Source: Paenibacillus sp. JCM 10914 (GTDB taxonomy: Bacteria; Bacillota; Bacilli; Paenibacillales; Paenibacillaceae). From it: DNA of 64,000 bases. The notes beneath the pieces were generated by a model. That model did not search any database. It was not told the origin of the DNA and saw nothing but the letters and a program-made list of their open reading frames with translations. Location of the stretch: NCBI RefSeq assembly GCF_001315105.1, contig NZ_BAZR01000007.1:62001-126000 (forward strand). Direction: 5' to 3'. Below are positions 43,954-51,605 of this stretch, piece after piece. A program made the translations under genes and the position numbers. How positions within the stretch are numbered: the first letter of the stretch is position 1; each line of letters opens with the position of its first letter.

Positions 43954-44982
43954 ATGTTTGCAATGAAAAAGGGATTATTAACCATGATCGCCATCATGAT
44001 GGCGTGCGTACTGTTGCTGTCTGCTTGCGGAAATGCAGATAATAAGACGACGGAGCAGGAAACTACTTCAACCTCGGCAGTTGGGGTAAAAACGGAGGAC
44101 ACGGACAAAGAGGCAACGCCTGAAGCACCCATAGATGAGCCGCGCACGGTCCAACATGCGATGGGTGAAACTGTACTGACAGGTACGCCGGAGCGCGTCG
44201 TCGTTCTGACCCAAGAGGGAACAGAGGCTGTATTGGAATTGGGCATTATCCCGGTTGGTGCGGTCAATTCAGGACTTGGCGATAGTTGGTTTTCTCATAT
44301 TGCGGATGAAATGCAAGGGGTGAAAGAATTGGGTGATGAATCGCAGCCCAATGTTGAGCTTATTCTTGAGCTTCAGCCAGATCTGATCATCGGCAACAAA
44401 ATCCGCCACGAGCTCATCTACGATCAATTGAAGGAAATTGCACCGACTGTGTTCTCTGAGGACCTGGCCGGGCAGTGGAAGAACAACTTCAAGCTCTATT
44501 CCGAGGCGCTGGGCAAGGTAGCGGATGGGGAAGCAGTCATGGCCAGCTACGATGCGCATATTGCAGATGCCAAGCGTAAACTGGAAAGTCAACTGACCAA
44601 AGAAGTATCCATTGTCCGGTTCTTGCCGCAAGCGGTTCGTATATACCAGAAGGATACGTTTGCTGGCGTGATTCTGCAGGACCTGGGCTTCGCTCGCCCG
44701 GCCTCGCAGGATGTCGATAATTTCATGGAAGTGATCGATAAAGAGCGAATCGCGGATATGGACGGCGACGTGATGTTCTACTTTAATGCCGACTACGATG
44801 AAGAGAAAGGTGGAACGCTCAATCAGCAGGAATGGATGAATGATCCACTGTATGCCAATCTAGACATTGCCAAGAATGATACGGCCTTCCAAGTTGATGA
44901 GGTTGTATGGAACTTGGCAGGTGGAATAAAAGCCGCTAATCTGTTGGTCAATGATATCGTACGATACATGGAAGGTCTATAA
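43954..44982 (+). CDS. Siderophore-binding lipoprotein (FecB/FhuD type)
   Basis: A 342-residue lipoprotein with lipobox LLSAC (about residues 20-24), a Thr/Glu-rich linker and a FecB/FhuD-type domain: QHAMGETVLTGTPERVVVLT, LELQPDLIIGNKIRHELIY, EIAPTVF and a C-terminal helix. It is intact and clearly paralogous to the frameshifted lipoprotein at 22650 (both have QHAMGETV, LGxExQPN and RHExIYxQL). RBS GGAGGAGAA. It delivers ferric siderophore to the two permeases upstream. Confidence 0.92.
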   Translation: MFAMKKGLLTMIAIMMACVLLLSACGNADNKTTEQETTSTSAVGVKTEDTDKEATPEAPIDEPRTVQHAMGETVLTGTPERVVVLTQEGTEAVLELGIIPVGAVNSGLGDSWFSHIADEMQGVKELGDESQPNVELILELQPDLIIGNKIRHELIYDQLKEIAPTVFSEDLAGQWKNNFKLYSEALGKVADGEAVMASYDAHIADAKRKLESQLTKEVSIVRFLPQAVRIYQKDTFAGVILQDLGFARPASQDVDNFMEVIDKERIADMDGDVMFYFNADYDEEKGGTLNQQEWMNDPLYANLDIAKNDTAFQVDEVVWNLAGGIKAANLLVNDIVRYMEGL

Positions 44983-45018
44983 GGGGTCCGGCCAACCAGT
45001 TAAATATGATCGGTTACC

Positions 45019-45052
45019 AAAAACCAGCTAATATCATGATTAGCTGGTTTTT
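45019..45052. terminator. Bidirectional terminator
   Basis: AAAAACCAGCTAAT (45019-45032), loop ATCATG, ATTAGCTGGTTTTT (45039-45052). It lies between the convergent lipoprotein (+) and SolA-like (-) genes. Confidence 0.9.
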
Positions 45053-45060
45053 GAACGATT

Positions 45061-46188
45061 TCACCTAAATCGATTGATTGAAAAAGAAGAAATATTGTGC
45101 TCGGTCTTCCCTGAAGTAATCAATTCGCTTAATATCTGTCCAACGACACTGCTGAATTTAAAGCCATGTCCTGAGAAACCTGATGCAATGGCAACGTTAG
45201 GATAAGCCGGATGCAAATCGATAATGAAATCTTCGTCAGGAGTCAGTGTATACATGCAGGTTTTTCCGTATTTCAATTGTCGTGTAGAAGGCATAAAGCG
45301 ATGTAAAAATTGATTTAAATCTGTTGCGTCTTTCTCTAGTTCACCAAATTCGAGGATGGCTTCATCGGGATTGATTGTTTCTCCTCCATCATGTCGGCCC
45401 AATTTGAGTCCGGAACCATGGATGCTTGGAAAACCATAATATTGTCCTTGAGTTGTCTCAAACGAAAAGGCTGGAAAATCCCGATGATTATATAAATCTT
45501 CATTGACGTCAAACCAAGCAACTGTTTTTCTTACTGGATTTAATGGCAGCTCTAAATCCAACATGGAAAGTAGGCTTCCTGACCACGCTCCTGCTGAAAC
45601 CACTAGCCCATGAGCGCTAAAAGTTTGGTCCTGCGTTTTGACGGTAACGCTTTGATCATGAACCAATAATTCTTTCACTTTGCTATTGGTTAAGATGGTG
45701 GCTCCGTGCCGCTCTGCAAGGTCCCGATATGCTTCGAGGCACTCCTCACATTTCAGCACTCCTGATGTTGGTTCGAAGCACCCCGTATACTTACTCGGTA
45801 AAGTGATGCCAGGCCAACGTTCATTCACTTCATTTGAACTTAAAATTTCAATTGGCAATGAATAGGTTTGTGAACTTGAGATGATATTCTGGATAAAACT
45901 CTTGTTCTCGTCGCCCACGTTCAGAACCCCGGTTGGGAGAAATAATGGTTTTCCCGTCATCTGCTCTAACTCGTTCCATAATTCTTGAGCCTTGAGCGCG
46001 AGCGGAACGTATTCTTCGCCTTCACCATAAGCATGCCGAATGATTCTCGTGTCTCCGTGATGACTCCCTTTGTTATGGGGTGGGTTAAAGGAATCTAACA
46101 ACAACGTCTTTTTTCCACTCTTTGCTAAAAAATAACCTGCCGCCATCCCCATCGAACCTGCTCCAACTACAATTACGTCATAATGCAT
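45061..46188 (-). CDS. solA: SolA-like N-methyl amino acid oxidase (sarcosine oxidase family)
   Basis: A 375-residue DAO-family flavoenzyme: GAGSMGMAAGYFLAKSGKKT dinucleotide fold at the N-terminus, SHHGDTRIIRHAYGEGEEYV as in monomeric sarcosine oxidase/N-methyltryptophan oxidase, and the cysteine in KTCMYTLTPDEDF (about 310) that binds FAD covalently in the family. It oxidatively demethylates sarcosine or N-methyl-tryptophan, giving formaldehyde and hydrogen peroxide. The choice between substrates cannot be made here. Single gene. Confidence 0.87.
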   Translation of the reverse strand: MHYDVIVVGAGSMGMAAGYFLAKSGKKTLLLDSFNPPHNKGSHHGDTRIIRHAYGEGEEYVPLALKAQELWNELEQMTGKPLFLPTGVLNVGDENKSFIQNIISSSQTYSLPIEILSSNEVNERWPGITLPSKYTGCFEPTSGVLKCEECLEAYRDLAERHGATILTNSKVKELLVHDQSVTVKTQDQTFSAHGLVVSAGAWSGSLLSMLDLELPLNPVRKTVAWFDVNEDLYNHRDFPAFSFETTQGQYYGFPSIHGSGLKLGRHDGGETINPDEAILEFGELEKDATDLNQFLHRFMPSTRQLKYGKTCMYTLTPDEDFIIDLHPAYPNVAIASGFSGHGFKFSSVVGQILSELITSGKTEHNISSFSINRFR

Positions 46189-46300
46189 GGCGTGTTATCC
46201 CTCCTTGAATAGCTTAACGATTATACCATGTTAATATAAGGTTAATCGATAGGAGAATGATAGCCTCGTCTTCGCGGAGGGGGAGGAGTCGAAGCGATTG

Positions 46301-47224
46301 TTAAACACTTACAATTGGTTCAACGATTGTTATTGAATTCCGGACGGAATCGAGATTGACTGTTGCGCCAATCGGCAAAGCCGCTTTATAAAAACCATGG
46401 CCTGTGGCAAGATTCGTTATGATCGGCTTACCAAGAGGTACAACAAATTCGTTGATTATATCCTCGTAGGATTTTCCATAAGCCGCCTGGCAGCCAGTGC
46501 ATTCACCCATAATAATACCGATGCAGTCACGAAATTTTCCGGCAAGCTTCAAATCATTCAAGTACCTGTAGACGGTATTGGTAGGTTCATGTGTCTCTTC
46601 AAGAAAAAGAATTTTACCCCGCGTATCGATTTCGAAAGGCGTTCCGAGCGTATCGACAAATGATGTCAGATTACCGCCCACAAGCTGCCCCGTCACGTTG
46701 CCTGGAACACGGCTTATCAACGGCATCCCCGTTGGATTCAAGATGGTTTGGTTTAATGAATATACGGATGTCGCGGCAAAAAACTGTTCGAAATTATAAG
46801 CGGGCGTTTCGGGTTTGAAGTCAATCAGCAGCATGCTATGGAATGTTATGAGTTCCACATATTGATGCAGCACATTTAATAGTACCGTGATATCACTGTA
46901 ACCTGAGACGATTTTGGGATTATTTCGGATCACATTATAATCTAGGTACGGAAGGATCCCGGCAACTCCTGTACCGCCTCTTGTCGGCAGTATCCATTTG
47001 ACTTGCTCGTCTTGAAACATCATCATCAAATCGGATGCGCGCTGCTCATCTGTGCCTGCAAGAAACCCGTTTTGCGCATATACGTATTGACCCAATACCG
47101 TATTGAACCCCATTGCCCTCAAATATTCGACCCGTGCATTTATTATGTTTGCAGCGAGCGGGCTGCCCAAGGTAACAATTCCAACGGTATCGCCCAACTG
47201 CAAGATCGGCGGACGTATCGGCAT
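46301..47224 (-). CDS. S66-family LD-carboxypeptidase / MccF-like peptidase
   Basis: A 307-residue serine peptidase: nucleophile Ser110 in VSGYSDITVLLN, a glutamate in FLEETHEP and the histidine in ATGHGFYKAALP form the S66 Ser-Glu-His triad. The family includes murein LD-carboxypeptidases (LdcA) and MccF, which gives immunity to microcin C-type nucleotides. The start is ATG 47224 after GAGGAGGAGGA on the minus strand; 13 extra upstream codons are not needed. A 37-codon ORF lies 17 bases upstream in the same direction. Confidence 0.88.
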   Translation of the reverse strand: MPIRPPILQLGDTVGIVTLGSPLAANIINARVEYLRAMGFNTVLGQYVYAQNGFLAGTDEQRASDLMMMFQDEQVKWILPTRGGTGVAGILPYLDYNVIRNNPKIVSGYSDITVLLNVLHQYVELITFHSMLLIDFKPETPAYNFEQFFAATSVYSLNQTILNPTGMPLISRVPGNVTGQLVGGNLTSFVDTLGTPFEIDTRGKILFLEETHEPTNTVYRYLNDLKLAGKFRDCIGIIMGECTGCQAAYGKSYEDIINEFVVPLGKPIITNLATGHGFYKAALPIGATVNLDSVRNSITIVEPIVSV

Positions 47225-47241
47225 ATGTTTATCCTCCTCCT

Positions 47242-47355
47242 CTACAACAGTCTCATGATCCAACGAGGGATATAGAGGATAACATCCAGAACCAGCGTGG
47301 CGTAACCAGATGAATTGTCCAACCTGCTTCGTCCGGGCCAGTTGATCTTTTTCAT
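47242..47355 (-). CDS. Small 37-residue basic membrane-like protein
   Basis: A short ORF, 37 residues, starting MKKINWPGRSRLDN and ending with a hydrophobic, basic helix LVLDVILYIPRWIMRLL. TGAGGT (about 47363-47368) gives a well-spaced ribosome binding site on the minus strand. It ends 17 bases before the S66 peptidase start, so the two probably form an operon. I do not recognise a family. A short amphipathic/membrane peptide next to an MccF-like peptidase is of interest, but no toxin or immunity role is shown. Confidence 0.55.
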   Translation of the reverse strand: MKKINWPGRSRLDNSSGYATLVLDVILYIPRWIMRLL

Positions 47356-47393
47356 GATATGTACCTCATTTTAAATAGATTTGTTGATTTGCG

Positions 47394-47435
47394 TGTTGAT
47401 GCTCCTATGTGGGTAATAACACATAAACATCAACA
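47394..47435. promoter_or_regulatory. Two-part inverted repeat between divergent genes
   Basis: TGTTGATG (47394-47401) pairs with CATCAACA (47428-47435) and inside it TATGTG (47406-47411) with CACATA (47420-47425). There is no T-run, so it looks like an operator or a mRNA leader structure between the small ORF (-) and the lipoprotein (+). Confidence 0.45.
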
Positions 47436-47489
47436 TGGACTAAACTCAGAAAGGCGTGATTCATCTTGAATTCAAAAGGTTCTGCTATA

Positions 47490-48101
47490 ATGAAGATTGC
47501 GATATTCGTCATGGCGTTATCGCTTACGGCATGTGCGGGAGGAACGGAACCTTCCGCTCCCCCTGAAATGTCACCACCGATGAACGAAGAGGTACCTGCA
47601 CCTGAGTCGGAGAGCGAACCGACGCCTGAAACGGCGCGGCCACAAAGCGAAACGTTTGATTTGATGACCGCCGAGGGCAACCAGTCACACACAGCGACCT
47701 TGCATCAAGGTGAGGGTTTCTCCTTATACGTATTCGAGAAATTTGAATTCGATGCTGGCGAAGGACGGTTGTTTCTCAGCAGCGACCCGGAATACGAGGT
47801 CGTCATTGAACCGCTGCCTGCCGATTACGATCTGACAGAGCTTGAAACGAAAGGCCAAGAAGAACTGGAAGCCTTCGGCGAGGTATCCAATCATAGCGGC
47901 GAGTTAATCGAGCATCCGCTGGGTTCCGCCGAGCTCTACCTCCAGGCCTCGAGCGGCGAAGGAATCCGCGATTATATCGTGTGGCAGTCGGAAACCGGGG
48001 ACGCCTTTCTCTTCAGACTTCATAATCCTAAGGGCGAGGCCGCTTCCGATTTTGCCGGACCGGTGCTCGTGTCGTTATCTACGGTACGAAGCGATCTATA
48101 A
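47490..48101 (+). CDS. Putative lipoprotein, unknown function
   Basis: A protein of about 203 residues with a short signal peptide ending in lipobox LTAC (about residues 11-14), a Pro/Glu/Ser-rich linker (residues about 20-55), and a globular acidic domain (FSLYVFEKFEFDAGEGRLFL ... VVIEPLPADYDLTELETKG). It should be anchored on the outer face of the membrane. No family recognised. ATG 47490 is chosen as the lipoprotein start; TTG 47466 would add eight residues. Confidence 0.75.
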   Translation: MKIAIFVMALSLTACAGGTEPSAPPEMSPPMNEEVPAPESESEPTPETARPQSETFDLMTAEGNQSHTATLHQGEGFSLYVFEKFEFDAGEGRLFLSSDPEYEVVIEPLPADYDLTELETKGQEELEAFGEVSNHSGELIEHPLGSAELYLQASSGEGIRDYIVWQSETGDAFLFRLHNPKGEAASDFAGPVLVSLSTVRSDL

Positions 48102-48109
48102 TGATAGAG

Positions 48110-48156
48110 CGTGCATATGCACGTATATGAAGTCGCGAAACCCGCGGCTTTTTTTG
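48110..48156 (+). terminator. Palindrome plus intrinsic terminator
   Basis: CGTGCATATGCACG (48110-48123) is a perfect palindrome carrying the TGCA..TGCA pattern also found near 29.5 kb. It is followed by AAGTCGCG (48130-48137), loop AAACC, CGCGGCTT (48143-48150) with one T-G pair, and a T-run. Confidence 0.75.
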
Positions 48157-48283
48157 TTTTAAAGACAAAGTTCATTATCTAATACGACAGAAGATGACAT
48201 ATATAAGGTATATAATAGGTGGCAGATCCCGATCCATCCATGTAATAAAGGCATGATTAAGAATCCAAAGGAGATGTTGGGCT

Positions 48284-48919
48284 GTGGGCAAGAAGGTAGA
48301 TTATAAGAAAGACTATAAACAACTCTATATACCAAAAACGTTGCCGGAGATTGTGGAAGTACCGCGGATGCCATTTTTTATGATCAGCGGTTCCGGGGAC
48401 CCTAACGGCGAAGAATTCGCCATGGTAACAGAAGCTTTGTACAGTATGAGTTATGCGGTGAGGATGTCTCACAAACGTGAGATCGTGCCGGCTGGATACT
48501 ATGAATATACGGTATTTCCACTAGAGGGCGAATGGGACTTGCTTGATCGATCAAAGCCAGCGACAGACAAAAGCAATTTGAAATACACGATGATGATCCG
48601 CCAACCCGATTTTTTGACGGAAGAACTTTTCGTACGATTTTTGGAACAGTTGAGAAGGAAGAAGTTAAATCCGTACCTTGAGAACATTCAGTTTGCCTGT
48701 GTCGAAGATGGATTGAGTTGCCAAATGATGCATATTGGAAGTTTTGACGATGAACCGGAAAGCTTTGCACGCATGGAAGCATTTTGTACAGAACAGGGGT
48801 ATCATCGTGCAAGTAAAATCCATCGGGAAATTTATTTGTCGGATCCTCGCAAGACAGAAGCGTCAAAGTTGAAAACGGTGCTGAGATTCCCTGTAATAAT
48901 TGATCCGGACAGGCCGTAG
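48284..48919 (+). CDS. GyrI-like small-molecule-binding domain protein
   Basis: A 211-residue protein of the GyrI-like (SOUL-like effector-binding) family without a DNA-binding domain: YKQLYIPKTLPEIVEVPRMP, FFMISGSGDPNGEEF, YYEYTVFPLEGEWDL and the end IHREIYLSDPRKTEASKLKT. The family binds, and in some members hydrolyses, hydrophobic compounds. GTG start after AAAGGAG at 48269-48275. Single gene. Confidence 0.83.
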   Translation: MGKKVDYKKDYKQLYIPKTLPEIVEVPRMPFFMISGSGDPNGEEFAMVTEALYSMSYAVRMSHKREIVPAGYYEYTVFPLEGEWDLLDRSKPATDKSNLKYTMMIRQPDFLTEELFVRFLEQLRRKKLNPYLENIQFACVEDGLSCQMMHIGSFDDEPESFARMEAFCTEQGYHRASKIHREIYLSDPRKTEASKLKTVLRFPVIIDPDRP

Positions 48920-48941
48920 CAGGCATTGTAAAATTTGACGA

Positions 48942-49493
48942 TTAGTCGGGATAAGCAATAACTAAATAGAACCTAGTCAGTTCCTCAGTAGCATTAATAT
49001 ACATGTGTTCCGTGTTGGCGTTAAATTTCAAAGCTTCATTCGTACCCAATTCAAAGTTTTGCCCTTGTATATCGAGCGTAAGCTTGCCGCGCTGTACCAG
49101 CAAATATTCCTCGCCTAAATGCTTTTCGGAGACATGCCTGCACCCAGGTTTCAGGTCTACCGTATATATCTCGAATTTCTTGTCCGGATGAAACGGGAAT
49201 ACGGAATAGACAAAATAATTCTCATCGTCATCAACCAAGGGGGTCAACTGATCGATATTGATTTTTTCGATTTGCGGCTGATCCGTATCTTTCAAAAAAG
49301 CAGAAAATGATACTTGCATCCCATTGGCAATTTTCCACAGTGTAGTTACGGATGGATTGGATTTACCGTTTTCGATTTGAGCTAACATGGCCTTACTGAC
49401 TCCGGTCAGTTCCGCCAAACCGTCCAAACTCAAACCGCGCATTTTTCTCATTTTTGCAAGATTGTTTGCTATAACCAGTTGAATGAATTCCAT
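48942..49493 (-). CDS. XRE-cupin transcriptional regulator
   Basis: A 183-residue regulator: HTH_3 domain (about 8-62; LAKMRKMRGLSLDGLAELTG, KAMLAQIENGKSNPSVTTLW) and a C-terminal cupin (about 110-180; HVSEKHLGEEYLLVQRGKLT). XRE-cupin proteins next to AzlCD genes usually control branched-chain amino acid export. Divergent from azlC, with shared regulatory repeats between them. Confidence 0.9.
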   Translation of the reverse strand: MEFIQLVIANNLAKMRKMRGLSLDGLAELTGVSKAMLAQIENGKSNPSVTTLWKIANGMQVSFSAFLKDTDQPQIEKINIDQLTPLVDDDENYFVYSVFPFHPDKKFEIYTVDLKPGCRHVSEKHLGEEYLLVQRGKLTLDIQGQNFELGTNEALKFNANTEHMYINATEELTRFYLVIAYPD

Positions 49494-49503
49494 AAAAAAC
49501 TCC

Positions 49504-49559
49504 TTGACTCTTATTGTTTGTTTATTATAGCATACATATGAACATTATAACAGACAATA
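49504..49559. promoter_or_regulatory. Divergent promoter region with inverted operator halves
   Basis: TATTGTTTGTT (49512-49522) and AACAGACAATA (49549-49559) form a 10-of-11 inverted pair, probably the XRE regulator's binding sites. TTGACT (49504-49509) is a possible -35 for azlC. On the minus strand TGCTATAAT (complement of 49525-49533) is an extended -10 for the regulator gene. Confidence 0.6.
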
Positions 49560-49569
49560 GGATGGAAAT

Positions 49570-50304
49570 ATGATGAATGAATGGTCTCACAAAATGGCAA
49601 GCGAAAGCGAAAGAAAATCCGCCACCTTTTATCAAGGGGTAAAAGATTGTATCCCAACCCTCATTGGGTATGTCAGCATTGGAATTGCTGCTGGAATTGT
49701 AGGAGCTTCCTCTGGTCTTAGCATCCTAGAAATTGCTTTGTTATCCGCGCTTGTGTATGCTGGCGCAGCGCAATTTATTATCTGCGCGTTGATTGTATCA
49801 GGAAGTCCCATATCCGTTATTCTATTTACGACTTTCATTGTGAATTTACGCCACTTTTTATTGAGCATGACACTGGCTCCTCATTTCGCAAAATATTCAC
49901 TAATGAAAAATATCGGGATCGGAACTCTCGTAACAGATGAATCGTTTGGTGTTGCCGTTAACAAAATAGCCCAAAAGCAAAAGATCAATGCGGCTTGGAT
50001 GAACGGATTGAATGTAACAGCTTATACATGCTGGATTTTGTCTTGTACGCTGGGCGCTATTTTCGGCAAATGGATTTCAAATCCTGAAGTATTCGGGTTG
50101 GATTTTTCATTGACGGCTATGTTTGTGGCTTTGCTTGTGTTGCAACTACAGAATATCGACAATGAAAGACTGAAATTTTATCTAACCTTAATTGCTTATG
50201 TTGTCATATTGATGCTGGTTCTCAGTATGTTTGTTCCTTCTCATATCGCCATCATCCTATCCACAGTAATTACGGCAACGATTGGGGTGGCCAAAGACAA
50301 ATGA
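49570..50304 (+). CDS. azlC: AzlC-family branched-chain amino acid exporter subunit
   Basis: A 244-residue membrane protein: GVKDCIPTLIGYVSIGIAAG, ALVYAGAAQFIICALIVSGS, FTTFIVNLRHFLLSMTLAPH and DESFGVAVNK are AzlC hallmarks. With AzlD it exports branched-chain amino acids or analogues. ATG 49570, or 49573; TGA overlaps the azlD ATG as ATGA (50301-50304). Confidence 0.92.
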   Translation: MMNEWSHKMASESERKSATFYQGVKDCIPTLIGYVSIGIAAGIVGASSGLSILEIALLSALVYAGAAQFIICALIVSGSPISVILFTTFIVNLRHFLLSMTLAPHFAKYSLMKNIGIGTLVTDESFGVAVNKIAQKQKINAAWMNGLNVTAYTCWILSCTLGAIFGKWISNPEVFGLDFSLTAMFVALLVLQLQNIDNERLKFYLTLIAYVVILMLVLSMFVPSHIAIILSTVITATIGVAKDK

Positions 50305-50624
50305 ATGTTAACTTATCGATTTTATTCATCATATTAGGCTGCGCATTCGTAACCTTTGTTCCAAGAATTATTCCATTTATCGTGATAAGAAAGATTGCGC
50401 TGCCTGAAGTTGCGGTTAAGTGGCTATCTTATATTCCAGTCTGTATTTTTGCTGCACTGATCGTTGATAGCTTGATCGTTGAAGATGAATCTTTGCTGGC
50501 AATCGATTGGAGAGTGCTTGCCGCTATAGTTCCTACGATTGCGGCGGCCTTATGGAGCAAGAGCTTATCCATTACGGTTCTGGTTGGCATCGTATGTATG
50601 GCTGTTGTTAGATTGTTGTTCTAA
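50301..50624 (+). CDS. azlD: AzlD-family small exporter subunit
   Basis: A 107-residue, four-helix AzlD: CAFVTFVPRIIPFIVIRKIA and VKWLSYIPVCIFAALIVDSL are typical. Directly coupled to azlC. Together with the XRE-cupin regulator it forms the usual divergent module. Confidence 0.9.
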   Translation: MNVNLSILFIILGCAFVTFVPRIIPFIVIRKIALPEVAVKWLSYIPVCIFAALIVDSLIVEDESLLAIDWRVLAAIVPTIAAALWSKSLSITVLVGIVCMAVVRLLF

Positions 50625-50728
50625 TGCAACGGGTACGCTTGAATTAATTCGTCAAAATGATCTCGAATGATTGGATCACTCAAGCTTCGGGTACTGGTAC
50701 TGTATGAAATCATTCCCCAAAGGAGCTG

Positions 50729-51235
50729 ATGAATGTGAAAGCACAGGTCAGATCATTCTTTGTAAAGGACGATGGCGAAGTTCCTAACAATCCGGACTTG
50801 CCGGTCATCGTATACGAAGGCATATTTGCCGAACGCCCGGACAGCCTAGAGGGAGCCTTCAACCGTCATCAATGGACAGGTAGCTGGACGGGCGGCGTAT
50901 ACGACTACCACCATTACCACAGCAACACCCATGAGGTGCTCGGCGTGAAGTCTGGCAGCGCAACCGTCCTCATCGGCGGTGACGCCGGAGAACGGCTCAC
51001 GCTCGGCGTGGGCGACGTGATGGTGTTACCTGCTGGAACGGCGCATATGAAGATAGACGCCAGCCCCGATTTTGCGGTCGTAGGGGCGTATCCGGGTGGC
51101 AGCACACCCAATCTGAGAGAGCGGAATCCGACCGATCGAACGCAGGCAATCGCTGAAATTCGTAACGTGCCTGTTCCGCCCACGGACCCGGTGTATGGGA
51201 AGGAAGGGCCGCTACTGGATAAATGGGTGAAGTAA
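50729..51235 (+). CDS. Cupin-domain protein (YjlB-like)
   Basis: A 168-residue single cupin: YDYHHYHSNTHEVLGVKSGS carries the HxH...E metal motif and GDVMVLPAGTAHMKI the second motif with its histidine. It resembles B. subtilis YjlB in layout (PDLPVIVYEG start, DPVYGKEGPL end). Metal-binding enzyme or sensor of unknown substrate. ATG 50729 is three bases after AAAGGAG; GTG 50735, nine bases after it, may be the true start. Single gene. Confidence 0.82.
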   Translation: MNVKAQVRSFFVKDDGEVPNNPDLPVIVYEGIFAERPDSLEGAFNRHQWTGSWTGGVYDYHHYHSNTHEVLGVKSGSATVLIGGDAGERLTLGVGDVMVLPAGTAHMKIDASPDFAVVGAYPGGSTPNLRERNPTDRTQAIAEIRNVPVPPTDPVYGKEGPLLDKWVK

Positions 51236-51305
51236 CCTGGAGACTCATGCGGTTGGCATCAACTTAGGACAGGGACCCCCGTATGTTTGATATATTGTGT
51301 TGGTG

Positions 51306-51335
51306 GAAGACGCAGCCCATTTAGGCTGCGTCTTC
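51306..51335 (+). terminator. Intrinsic terminator after the cupin gene
   Basis: GAAGACGCAGCC (51306-51317), loop CATTTA, GGCTGCGTCTTC (51324-51335). The 370-base gap 51236-51605 also has a weaker imperfect hairpin (about 51370-51400) and the helD promoter. Confidence 0.75.
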
Positions 51336-51446
51336 GTCATATCTATGACTGACTGCGGAATAGCCATAAAAAATGACCCATGCACAAGTCGTGGGTTCAT
51401 CTTGGTCGCAATATGACATTATACTTAATGGAAGAAAATAAAACAA

Positions 51447-51475
51447 TTGAACGCAAAATAACGCTATGATATAAT
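51447..51475 (+). promoter_or_regulatory. Promoter of helD
   Basis: TTGAAC (51447-51452), 17 bases, TATAAT (51470-51475). This implies an mRNA leader of about 120 bases before the helD start codon; the leader is AT-rich with no clear hairpin. Confidence 0.7.
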
Positions 51476-51605
51476 CATTAGCGCTACTGACAAATTCAAA
51501 AAAGATGTATTAATTATTACTCCTAATTTAATTTTACATCCGAAACTTTGATTTGTCAATGCACTTTTAATTTCCATAAAAAGGTAAAGGAGTGCGTTCT
51601 AGAAG

